12,640 nt of DNA from NCBI GenBank assembly GCA_964393335.1, contig CAYMTN010000164.1, positions 1-12,640 on the forward strand. The letters run 5' to 3'. Made by a program: the position numbers and the translations under genes. The notes under the pieces were generated by a model. That model saw nothing but the letters and a program-made list of their open reading frames with translations. It was not told the DNA's origin and did no database searches. Positions 1-6,906 of the stretch are shown here, piece after piece (the stretch's first letter is position 1; the number at the start of each line of letters is the position of its first letter). The stretch comes from CAYMTN01 sp964393335 (lineage in GTDB: Bacteria > Chloroflexota > Anaerolineae > Aggregatilineales > Aggregatilineaceae).

Positions 1-15
1 CGATTGGCAGCTTAA

Positions 16-582
16 TTGAGGTTCGCCAACAACATCAACTTGCGGGTGAACCATATTTGGGCGTGTGATTTTGTGCAGACTTACGATGTCTTTTTCCGGG
101 ACATATTCGTATTCGTGATCATCGAATTGGAGTCCCGCCAAGTCATTCACTTCAATGTGACGCGGTCACCTTCAGATGCCTGGGTCGCCCAGCAGTTACG
201 TGAAGCGACACCCTTTGGTCAGCACCCCGTCTACTTGATCCGCGACAATGACCGAAAATTCGGCGAGCACTTCGCCAATGTGGCTGCCGAGATTGAGGTC
301 TTGCGCACCCCGGTGCGTGCACCGCGCGCCAATGCCTACTGCGAACGGTTCATTGGCAGTTTACGTCGGGAATGTCTCGATCACATGCTCATTCTCAGTG
401 AGAAGCAATTACGTCGCATCGTCAAGGAGTATGTGGAGTACTTCAATGAAGATCGCCCACATCAAGGCATTCACCAGCGTATCCCATCAGCGCCGGTATC
501 GTCGCCAACGGTTGAGGGCGAAATCATCGCACGTCCAGTGCTGGGCGGGCTCCATCATGCCTATTCTCGCAAGGCTGCCTGA
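16..582 (+). pseudogene. C-terminal part of a DDE (rve) integrase/transposase, 5' end broken
   Basis: The 188 readable residues are the catalytic core of an rve-type integrase/transposase, which cuts and joins DNA ends of its insertion sequence. The acidic triad is visible: D18 in WACDF, D77 in LIRDND and E110 in AYCERFIGS, followed by the usual C-terminal PHQGIHQRIP segment. Such proteins normally carry an N-terminal helix-turn-helix region of 100 or more residues. Here the frame has a TAA at 13-15 and only RLAA before it at the window edge, so the apparent TTG start at 16 follows a nonsense codon inside the family's usual sequence (a tryptophan is expected where TTG stands). I infer a dead or at best a fragmentary gene. 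The related gene at 11903 belongs to another subfamily (LACDFFTVET), so the two are not halves of one element. Confidence 0.8.
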
Positions 583-635
583 GTGAGGAATCTCCTCTCA
601 AATCCGAACGGATGTGTGGTGTAGCCAGCACAACT
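583..635. mobile_element. Right-end region of the left insertion sequence (approximate)
   Basis: About 50 bases separate the integrase stop from the point where a truncated minus-strand transposase reading becomes recognisable (about 636). This short stretch should therefore hold the right end of the left insertion sequence. I could not find a convincing matching terminal inverted repeat or a target duplication, because the left end is outside the window. The boundary is inferred from where the interrupted gene stops looking like its family. Confidence 0.35.
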
Positions 636-728
636 ACTCACTTGTGTCCGCGTATCGTCTGTATGGCCGATGAGTTCCAAAATATCATCAATGGCCACAT
701 AACTTGTTACAATATAGGTGGCGTTCAT
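636..728 (-). pseudogene. N-terminal remnant of an IS4/IS982-like transposase, truncated by the left IS
   Basis: Read on the minus strand from an ATG at 728, the first 31 codons give MNATYIVTSY, then VAIDDILELI, then GHTDDTRTQVS. From memory this resembles the N-terminus of DDE transposases of the IS4/IS982 type seen in Chloroflexota, where the sequence goes on with an SDAEVLT-like stretch. A Shine-Dalgarno-like GAGGGA sits 6 bases upstream of the ATG. After residue 31 the similarity stops abruptly (CAGYTTHPF follows), which matches insertion of the integrase-type element at 1-635. The rest of this transposase would lie left of the window or be lost. The reading is too short for certainty. 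Confidence 0.5.
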
Positions 729-828
729 GTTGTTCCCTCGGCTTATGGTGGTGTGGTAACTTCCATTTTACCGAGAGTGGCGTGAACGCTTTCAACTAGC
801 AATCAAGGTTCAAGCGATTCAAAGCGTC

Positions 829-881
829 ATTAGGGTTCGTGTGCCGTCCTAATACAGGCGGCGCGTGTTCCTTCGGGAACG
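829..881 (+). other. Two hairpins upstream of the CARDB-type gene
   Basis: ATTAGG (829-834) pairs with CCTAAT (848-853) over a 13-base loop. Immediately after, GTTCC (867-871) and GGAAC (876-880) close a TTCG loop, giving the extra-stable C(UUCG)G tetraloop in RNA, with a T/G pair at 866/881 extending it. Neither is followed by a T tract, so a terminator is unlikely. They could form the leader of the downstream mRNA or belong to the end of the truncated insertion sequence. The rest of 729-1003 shows no gene. A TTGACA at 907-912 has no acceptable -10 at the right distance. Confidence 0.4.
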
Positions 882-1003
882 GTCCGATCACTGATTGCTT
901 CTGTGATTGACAGATGGTCCAGTCCGAACAGGCTTTCCCGGCTCGACAATGGTGGACAAGCCGGTGCGTCTACCGAGAACCTGTGTTCCTGTGGAGGTAC
1001 AAC

Positions 1004-2794
1004 ATGTCAGTCTCAATTCGTGCTCGACAGTATTCTCCTTCTTTTCACGCTGTGCTTGGCACTCTTCTCTCATTGATACTTATCCTGAACATGCTGATTA
1101 CGCCGACTCCTGCTCACGCCGATGCCATTCAGACTGTGGGAGATTTTTTGAGTCTGGGGGCCAATACCGTGCGGGAGCTACAAGAGACCATCAGGTTACT
1201 CGGTGATACAGCGCCTGAGACCCTGAAAGTATTAGAGCAATCCCTTAGTGCTGCCCTGGACCAGATTTCGGACACCTATCAAAACAATTTGAATATTACT
1301 CTGGCCAGCCTGGACTCGACTACGCGCAACAAAATACTGGAACTCGAAGCGGTAATGAACCGGGTGAATGCTCAGTTACAAGAAGACATCATGCTGGTCA
1401 GTCAGCAGGCTCAAGTCGTGATCGCCGACGCCAGCCTGGAAGCGAAGCGTTTGTCCAGCGAGATCAGCGATGATCTGAAAAATGTCATGGTGGTTGGAGG
1501 CGAGACTGCCGTCTTTGTGATCGACCGCACGGCCAACAATATTGTGGTTATCATCTCAATTGTCATGTTAGGGATCGGTTTGCTGGTGTTCGCACTGAGT
1601 TTCCGCAGAAAAGGCAAACTCAACGTGATCAGTCTTCTCCTAATGCTGCTGTATGTAGCCATTTTTGTGACGCTGGTGTTTGTGCCTGAGGTGCGCGCCT
1701 TCGCGATGTCTTCTACCGGGATGGGGCTGGGCGACCGGTTGAAATCTGCTGCGCCCACACCGCGTGTTTTTGCCGTCCGTCCAGACCCGGTCATTCTTGG
1801 CGAAACAAGCCAGATCGAAATCTGGGGGAACCACCTTCTCAACGAAGGTAATGCACCTACTGCCCGGTTAGCGGGTAGTGAGATTCAAATGAAAGCATTC
1901 AGCGAAGACCTCATCGTTCTGAATGCGGTTGGCCTCAGCGGGGCGACCGGAAGCACCAATGTGGAACTGATCTATCCTGATGAGGTTGTGCTTGTGGTCG
2001 TGAATCTCGAACGACCCGCTCCGGTACTCCAACCCGCCGATCTGGTGATTACCAACTTCTATCTCGATCCGTCGTCTCCCCAGAGGCTGCAAAACGTGAC
2101 GGCCACCATCGAAGTCACGAACTACGGCGAAACCGAGGCTAAGGATTTTTACGTATTGTGGCAGCCGAGGATTGATGCGGTCTTCACGACCACGTCAGAC
2201 CGGCTGACCCTGGCCCCCAAAAAATCACTGACGATTTCTCTGACGGGATATTCATATCAGGTCGCACAATCTCTTTCAACGCTGGCCAAAGTCGATTCCA
2301 GCGATACGGTATCGGAGAGTAACGAAAACAATAACACCGAAACGATCAATGTCACCGTTAGAGCACGAAGGGCTTCGATAGCGGTCAAGTTTGATCGGGT
2401 CACGGTCATTGATGATGCCAATGATTTTGGCTGTACCGGTATCTGGATGACCTTCACGGTCAACACCCAATCCAGCAGTTGGGGTTCAAAACAGCAGCAG
2501 CAGGGCTTTTGCGATGGGACGCAGCTCAATCCGAGTAAAGATTTCACTGTTACCCTGAGCGAAGGGGAAACCCTATACATTCGAGCCGATGGCAGACGCG
2601 CCCACGCTGGTTTTGAGGGAGATGTGCAGGCTGTCACGACGACCTATCAGTATAACAATGATACTTACCCCTGGGGGGGCGGCACAGGATCGCAGGGACG
2701 AGTCTACACGCTAAAGAATGACCGCAACACGAATGGTGGGTTTGAGTACGAGGTTGAATATCGTATTATCTTCCAGGGCTGGCTGTCGCCTTAA
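1004..2794 (+). CDS. Secreted, membrane-anchored coiled-coil protein with IPT-like and CARDB-like domains
   Basis: 596 residues. I chose the ATG at 1004 because GGAGGT (993-998) lies 5 bases upstream and a signal peptide follows at once: a basic start, a hydrophobic core at residues 17-33, and a cut after AHA at 39. An upstream ATG at 914 would add 30 non-family residues. Residues 50-165 are heptad-like and probably a coiled coil. Two membrane segments (179-200 and 206-228) are joined by RRKGK, which by the positive-inside rule puts both flanking parts outside the cell. Residues 252-335 look like an IPT/TIG beta-sandwich. Residues 345-452 match the CARDB pattern (PADLVITNF, VTNYGETEA, SESNENNNTETINV). 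A last beta-rich domain starts around FDRVTVIDDAND (463-474). CARDB-like domains are common in surface and adhesion proteins. No enzyme motif is seen, the gene stands alone, and a cell-surface structural or adhesive role is inference. Confidence 0.75.
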   Translation: MSVSIRARQYSPSFHAVLGTLLSLILILNMLITPTPAHADAIQTVGDFLSLGANTVRELQETIRLLGDTAPETLKVLEQSLSAALDQISDTYQNNLNITLASLDSTTRNKILELEAVMNRVNAQLQEDIMLVSQQAQVVIADASLEAKRLSSEISDDLKNVMVVGGETAVFVIDRTANNIVVIISIVMLGIGLLVFALSFRRKGKLNVISLLLMLLYVAIFVTLVFVPEVRAFAMSSTGMGLGDRLKSAAPTPRVFAVRPDPVILGETSQIEIWGNHLLNEGNAPTARLAGSEIQMKAFSEDLIVLNAVGLSGATGSTNVELIYPDEVVLVVVNLERPAPVLQPADLVITNFYLDPSSPQRLQNVTATIEVTNYGETEAKDFYVLWQPRIDAVFTTTSDRLTLAPKKSLTISLTGYSYQVAQSLSTLAKVDSSDTVSESNENNNTETINVTVRARRASIAVKFDRVTVIDDANDFGCTGIWMTFTVNTQSSSWGSKQQQQGFCDGTQLNPSKDFTVTLSEGETLYIRADGRRAHAGFEGDVQAVTTTYQYNNDTYPWGGGTGSQGRVYTLKNDRNTNGGFEYEVEYRIIFQGWLSP

Positions 2795-2900
2795 AAACGG
2801 CTTGGAACGCGGGACGTAGAGCCGATGGGGCCGGTTTCGCCCACCCTCTGGTTCCCGCTCCACCAGACTGGCCTGGGAGGACAACACTGATCGCCATCAC

Positions 2901-2936
2901 CGTTTGGCTGGGGCAATAAACAGCCCTGGCCAAACG
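2901..2936. other. Strong 14-bp hairpin downstream of the CARDB-type gene
   Basis: CGTTTGGCTGGGGC (2901-2914) pairs with GCCCTGGCCAAACG (2923-2936) across the 8-base loop AATAAACA. Twelve pairs are Watson-Crick and two are G-T in the plus-strand transcript. It lies 106 bases past the stop codon. No T tract follows on either strand, so a standard Rho-independent terminator is not shown. It could end or protect the 3' end of the mRNA, or be an insertion-sequence remnant. Confidence 0.5.
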
Positions 2937-2981
2937 TCCGCGTGTCATCCGGCGTGTATACGTCCATCATCTCTGTGCCAT

Positions 2982-3124
2982 GCCTGTGGGGGTCAGACAA
3001 CTCATCCGACCCGGTTTTTCCCCTCACGCGGCCCATTGGTAGTCATGGTGCAAGCCACCCAGGATCGGCACGCCAATGACTTCACGGCGCGCGTGTTCAG
3101 GCATGTTAACGCCTGTGGGGGTCA
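2982..3124. repeat. 14-bp direct repeat, two copies
   Basis: GCCTGTGGGGGTCA occurs exactly at 2982-2995 and at 3111-3124, 129 bases apart. Looser agreement continues after both copies (ACTC.TC, then TTTTCCCC or GTTCCCC, then GCG..CCC). This suggests two diverged copies of a longer unit, possibly the outer ends of related insertion sequences. Confidence 0.5.
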
Positions 3125-3271
3125 ATTTACTCGTCAACTATTGATGTTCCCCGGAAACTGCGTACCCCGCCCTCCCCCAAAAAACTCCATGCAACAGCGA
3201 ATTGAGGCGAGATCAGACTCGGACTAGCTGGCAGAATAGGTCGTGTGTTTCTACCGCTGAGAAAGGGAAAG
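3111..3271 (+). mobile_element. Probable relic of an insertion-sequence left end (related to the one before 11903)
   Basis: This stretch lines up by eye with 11737-11898, the sequence before the right-hand integrase gene. Shared blocks in the same order are CGTA(A)CCCCG (3161 and 11793), an A-run, CCATGCAA (3187-3194 and 11817-11824), AGCTGG, TACCGCTG (3252-3259 and 11881-11888) and GAAAGGGAAA (3261-3270 and 11889-11898, the integrase ribosome-binding region). The distance from CCATGCAA to TACCGCTG is 65 against 64 bases. Between blocks identity is only about half. After 3271 no integrase coding can be followed, so at most the 5' end of an old, decayed element remains. Confidence 0.4.
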
Positions 3272-3871
3272 GTAGGGGCTGGTTCAATATGATGCCCGAC
3301 GCCGATTGCTGGATGTTGCAGGCCAGTCCTCACTCGAAACGCCGCGTGTATACGAATCTTCGATCGAAAAAGGTTTGATCTATCTGACCCGACTGGAGTA
3401 GTTGAACACAATGTATACTCGAACGGGCCCGAAAGGCATCGCTCACTCGGTGGTAGCAAGGTAATCATCTTCTTTTCTCCCCTCAAGTTCTCCAAAGTTG
3501 CCTGATGTCTCGATTTGCGTAATGATCGGAACAGAGCCTGGCCCGACTTCAACAGGATCTGCTTTTTGACTAAGTGATGAAGTCGGGTCCGGAGCACTGC
3601 TTGAGCGAAAAGTCAGCCGTAGATTATTTTTCTGGCCCTCACCCCTTGTCACGACTGACGATGGACAGTCTGGACGAAGGGCTGGCGCTATGTGGGCTTT
3701 CTGACCCCCACCGGAATACATCATGACTATCGCCGGGTCGCCTGACCGGGGAATCGGCGCCGGTGGACTTTTCAGCCTCCACAGGGCTGCTGAAAGCAAT
3801 ACCGGTGAGGGTTTGCACCATAACGATCATAGACCACCTGGCCCCAAAATCGAATGTACAGGGTAGCCAAA
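3272..3871. other. 600-base stretch without a recognisable gene
   Basis: No reading frame here has a convincing start, ribosome-binding site or family resemblance. The longer open frames, such as the one on the minus strand at 3127-3597, look like chance: low-complexity composition and no recognised motif. A 7-bp stem, TTTCAGC (3770-3776) with GCTGAAA (3789-3795), lies about 80 bases beyond the end of the minus-strand operon. It has no T run, so it is only a weak candidate for the operon's transcript end. The stretch is probably decayed mobile-element or gene debris. Confidence 0.4.
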
Positions 3872-4894
3872 TCAGTCGCCGAGATCTCTTGTCAGGAATT
3901 TCTCGTTCTGGATGATCAATTCGCCGTCGAGATACAGGTCGGTGTTGCGGCAGCACACGTCGAAATGAGCCTCGGAGACGTTCTTCCCGCCCAGCCCGCA
4001 GTACCTGGCGGGCGCTTTGAAGACGTTACGGCCAATCGCGACCAAGACCGTGCCGTACAACGACTCCGAGTCCATGCCCACGTGGCCCCAGTCGGCGCGG
4101 TCGTCGATGCCCCACCCGGCATGGGAGAACCGGAAAGCACCCTCATCTCCGGCGCGCTCCAGGTGAGCCTGCATCAGGTACGCATCGGGTCCGCCCTCGA
4201 ACTTGACGATCTTGCCTTTCTCGATCGTCAGCTCGACGCGGCTGGTGGCGTGCCGCCACATACCCAACAGCACATCGCCCGGCTCAATCACGTACTTGCC
4301 TTCGGCACTGTCCTCGAGCGGCGCACAACTCACCAACCCAGACGGCCAGTGATCCCAACGGCCCGGTTCGTCCGCGACGCCGCACTGGTACATGCCATTG
4401 CGACCGTCTTTGCGCAGAATGTAGTCCGATCCCGCCTTGGACACGATGTGGATTTCCTTGGCCGCCTCTAGGCGCTGCGCCCCGGCCAGGCCGCGCCGCC
4501 GGATCGTTTCGGTGGGCAGCATGCGCAGCAGCCCGTCGAGGGGTTCCTGCACCATCAGCACGCGCGCGCCTGATTCCAGGGCGACGTTGTGCGTATCCGT
4601 GTACATCCAGGAGCCGATGCCGCGCGGCACCATGCTCATGCCCAGAATCATGTCGGCGTTCTGCCATGCGGCTCTCACGACCGGATCGTCTAACTTCTGA
4701 TCCCCTTGCGACACCATGATGTAGACGTTGGCCCCCAGGCTCCGCGCGGCGGCAAACGCTGCGGGCGGGTATTCGGGGTGTGGGAAACGCGGATCGGTGA
4801 AGATCAGGACGGTTTCGCCATCCTTGACCTTGCAAAGCCGCAATTCGTGCTGAAACGCGGCTACCAAGTCCGCGCTGGCGAGTGATTGAGACAT
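3872..4894 (-). CDS. NicX/M29-like metalloenzyme (2,5-dihydroxypyridine 5,6-dioxygenase-like)
   Basis: 340 residues, close to the roughly 350 of NicX. The family includes 2,5-dihydroxypyridine 5,6-dioxygenase, a ring-opening Fe(II) enzyme of nicotinate breakdown, and is related in fold to M29 (leucyl) aminopeptidases. The start at 4894 has AGGAGGT (4901-4907) 6 bases upstream; the GTG at 4912 would overlap that site. Family marks are EPGRWDHWPSG (176-186), a Rossmann-like N-terminal half with RVLMVQEPLD (111-120), IEPGDVLL (203-210), SHAGWG (257-262) and the HxD pair H310/D312. By position, H258, H310 and D312 correspond to the iron ligands I recall for NicX. The glutamate ligands of true M29 peptidases are not evident. 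No signal peptide, so it acts in the cytoplasm. It is the last gene of the importer operon, 42 bases after ATPase 2, which suggests it processes the imported compound. The exact substrate is unknown. Confidence 0.75.
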   Translation of the reverse strand: MSQSLASADLVAAFQHELRLCKVKDGETVLIFTDPRFPHPEYPPAAFAAARSLGANVYIMVSQGDQKLDDPVVRAAWQNADMILGMSMVPRGIGSWMYTDTHNVALESGARVLMVQEPLDGLLRMLPTETIRRRGLAGAQRLEAAKEIHIVSKAGSDYILRKDGRNGMYQCGVADEPGRWDHWPSGLVSCAPLEDSAEGKYVIEPGDVLLGMWRHATSRVELTIEKGKIVKFEGGPDAYLMQAHLERAGDEGAFRFSHAGWGIDDRADWGHVGMDSESLYGTVLVAIGRNVFKAPARYCGLGGKNVSEAHFDVCCRNTDLYLDGELIIQNEKFLTRDLGD

Positions 4895-4936
4895 TTGGAA
4901 ACCTCCTCTCACAATAATCCTGAATGAATGAGACCA

Positions 4937-5950
4937 TCACACCGATGCGGCGGCATCGAGCTGGGTGTTTGTGCCTGCCAGCTCCTCTGCGCGCCAACAC
5001 CGTGCCCAGTGTTCCGGGTCTATTTCACGCAATACCTGCAATTCCTTGGCGCACCGTGGCTGCGAAAAAGCGCACCGTCCGAAGAGCTTACAGCCTACGG
5101 AATCTGCCTGGTGCAGCACCGCCTCGCCGCTGAGGGCAGCCCGCCGCGCCTGCTGTTGCCGGTCCGTGCGCCCGATCAACGTCGCGGCGAGCAATGCCCG
5201 CGTGTAAGGATGGCGCGGCGTCTCGAAGACCTGGCGCTTTGGGCCGTGCTCGACCACCTGCCCCAAATACATCACGTACACGCGGTTAGCCATGTAGCGC
5301 ACGACGCGCAGGTCGTGCGACACGAACACGAAACTAACCTCGCTCTGGCGCTGGACTTGCAGCAGCAAATTGATGATCTGTCCCTGGATCGACATGTCCA
5401 GCGCGGCGGTGGGTTCGTCCAGGAAGATGAATTCCGGTTTCGGAGCCAAGGCGCGCGCCAGCGCGACGCGCTGCAACTGCCCGCCGCTCATTTCATAGGG
5501 ATACAGCCCGATGAACCGCTCGTCGAGGTGAATCTGCTCCATCAATTCGAGCACGCGCGCGTGCTTGTCCGCCTCGCTCATGTCCTTCATCATACGCATC
5601 ACGTCCAGCAAGGTCTGGCCGATCGTCATCATGGGGTTGAACGAGGTGGCCGGATTCTGGAAGACCATTTGCAGTTTGCGCCGCAGCGGGCGGAACTCCC
5701 GCTCTTTCATCGACTGGATTTCTTGGTCCTGGAAGCGAATGGTGCCGGAATCGAGTTCGTGCAGGTGGAGCATCGCGCGTCCCAACGTCGATTTGCCGGA
5801 GCCGCTCTCCCCCACCAGCCCGACCGTTTCGCCGCGCTTCACGGACAGCGACACATCGTCCACCGCGGTCATCAACACCTGGCGCAGGCTGCGGCGGCGC
5901 ACTTTGAACGTCTTTACGGCGTGTTCTACGGTGAGCAGGTCGTCCATCAT
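4937..5950 (-). CDS. ABC importer ATPase 2 (DppF/OppF type)
   Basis: 337 residues; one of two ATPases that power the importer from the cytoplasmic side. Visible motifs: Walker A GESGSGKS (47-54), Q-loop Q98, signature MSGGQ (154-158), Walker B FIFLDEP (174-180) and switch H212. The Opp/Dpp C-terminal extension follows (HPYTRALL at 247-254) with four cysteines, C287, C293, C300 and C318, in a C-x5-C-x6-C-x17-C pattern like the iron-sulphur sites reported in some Dpp/Opp ATPases. I start it at the ATG at 5950, which overlaps the TGA of ATPase 1 as ATGA (a second ATG follows directly). The open frame extends far upstream to 6400, but that part is out of frame with the ATPase 1 gene it overlaps and has no family resemblance. 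No strong ribosome-binding site is seen, so coupled translation is likely. Confidence 0.92.
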   Translation of the reverse strand: MMDDLLTVEHAVKTFKVRRRSLRQVLMTAVDDVSLSVKRGETVGLVGESGSGKSTLGRAMLHLHELDSGTIRFQDQEIQSMKEREFRPLRRKLQMVFQNPATSFNPMMTIGQTLLDVMRMMKDMSEADKHARVLELMEQIHLDERFIGLYPYEMSGGQLQRVALARALAPKPEFIFLDEPTAALDMSIQGQIINLLLQVQRQSEVSFVFVSHDLRVVRYMANRVYVMYLGQVVEHGPKRQVFETPRHPYTRALLAATLIGRTDRQQQARRAALSGEAVLHQADSVGCKLFGRCAFSQPRCAKELQVLREIDPEHWARCWRAEELAGTNTQLDAAASV

Positions 5951-6906
5951 AGTTGGTCCGCAAAATGACAGGTCGAAAAATGGCCCGGCTCGATCTCGAT
6001 CGCGGGCGGCTTCTCGTGGCGGCAGATGTCCTGAGCGCGCGGGCAGCGCGTGGCAAATCCGCAGCCCGGCCACCGCTCGCGCAGATCGGGCACGCGCCCG
6101 GGGATGGTCGGCATCTCCTCGCCGTCGGTGTGGGAGAAGCATTCCAGCAGCAGGATCGTGTAGGGATTGGCCGGGTGGTCGAGCACCTGGTCCACGCTCC
6201 CGGACTCCATCACCGTGCCCGCGTACATGACGATGACGCGATCGCACACCGCCGAGACCAGCGCCATGTCGTGCGAAATCAGCATCAGGGTGGCGTCCAG
6301 CCGGTCGACGACGTCCTGGATCAGGTCGAGGACCTGCACCTGGATCGTGACGTCCAGCCCGCTGGTCGGCTCGTCGGTGATCAGCAATTGCGGGCTGCAC
6401 ACCAGGGCCATCGCGATCATGGCGCGCTGAGCCATACCCCCGCTGTATTCGAACGGATAATTGCGGGCACGGTCTTCGGGGTCGGGAATGCCCGTGTCCT
6501 TCAGCACTTCGACCGCTTTGGCCCAGGCGTCTTTTTTGGTGCTGCCCGTGTGGTAGCGGTACACGGTCGCGATCTGGCTGCCCACCGTGAACAACGGGTT
6601 GAGCGAGGAGGACGCGTTCTGGAACACCATGCCGATCTGCGCGCCACGCATTTTGTGCATGTCGCGCTCGCTCAACCGCAGCAGATCAGTATCGTTGAAC
6701 AGAATCTGCCCGCCCGTGACGTGGGCCGTGCGCGGCAGCAGCCGCAGCGTGTTGATGGCCGTCACCGACTTGCCGGAGCCGCTCTCGCCCACGATGGCGG
6801 TCTTGCTGCCCTTCGGAATGTGCAGCGTGACGCCGCGTAAGGCGTAAACCGTGTCCTTACCGACCGAAAACTCAAGCTGCAAGTCGCGGATGTCGAGCAG
6901 TGTCAT
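5947..6906 (-). CDS. ABC importer ATPase 1 (DppD/OppD type)
   Basis: 319 residues; partner ATPase of the family-5 importer. Motifs: Walker A GESGSGKS (40-47), Q96 in the Q-loop, signature YSGGM (154-158, the usual variant in OppD/DppD), Walker B LLITDEP (174-180) and H212. The C-terminal oligopeptide-type extension shows HPANPYT (244-250), then PGCGFATRCPRAQDIC and a last cysteine: C282, C288, C295 and C313, again C-x5-C-x6-C-x17-C. The ATG at 6906 overlaps the TGA of permease 2 by four bases (ATGA), and its own stop overlaps ATPase 2 the same way. With only a weak GGTGGT upstream, translation is probably coupled to the permease gene. Both catalytic sites look intact. Confidence 0.93.
   Translation of the reverse strand: MTLLDIRDLQLEFSVGKDTVYALRGVTLHIPKGSKTAIVGESGSGKSVTAINTLRLLPRTAHVTGGQILFNDTDLLRLSERDMHKMRGAQIGMVFQNASSSLNPLFTVGSQIATVYRYHTGSTKKDAWAKAVEVLKDTGIPDPEDRARNYPFEYSGGMAQRAMIAMALVCSPQLLITDEPTSGLDVTIQVQVLDLIQDVVDRLDATLMLISHDMALVSAVCDRVIVMYAGTVMESGSVDQVLDHPANPYTILLLECFSHTDGEEMPTIPGRVPDLRERWPGCGFATRCPRAQDICRHEKPPAIEIEPGHFSTCHFADQL

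Noticed and set aside
907..912. TTGACA as -35 of the CARDB-type gene promoter
   Set aside because: No acceptable -10 box at 16-18 bases downstream.
2953..3354. CGTGTATACG present at 2953-2962 and 3345-3354
   Set aside because: A 10-base repeat with unrelated flanks; may be chance and does not extend.
3127..3597. 156-codon minus-strand open frame
   Set aside because: No recognised motif and no good ribosome-binding site, and it spans the insertion-sequence relic. Treated as chance.
3770..3795. TTTCAGC/GCTGAAA stem as the operon terminator
   Set aside because: Only 7 pairs with a 12-base loop and no T run in the direction of transcription; kept only as a weak remark.
4928..5968. Long plus-strand open frames across the operon (346, 310, 403 and 295 codons in various places)
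   Set aside because: They are antisense shadows of GC-rich minus-strand genes, rich in His/Arg/Gln/Val, with no motifs.
5951..6400. Upstream extension of the ATPase 2 open frame to a 487-residue protein
   Set aside because: It overlaps the ATPase 1 gene in another frame and is Arg/Pro/Gly-rich with no family resemblance. The ATGA overlap at 5950 and the family's usual N-terminus set the real start.
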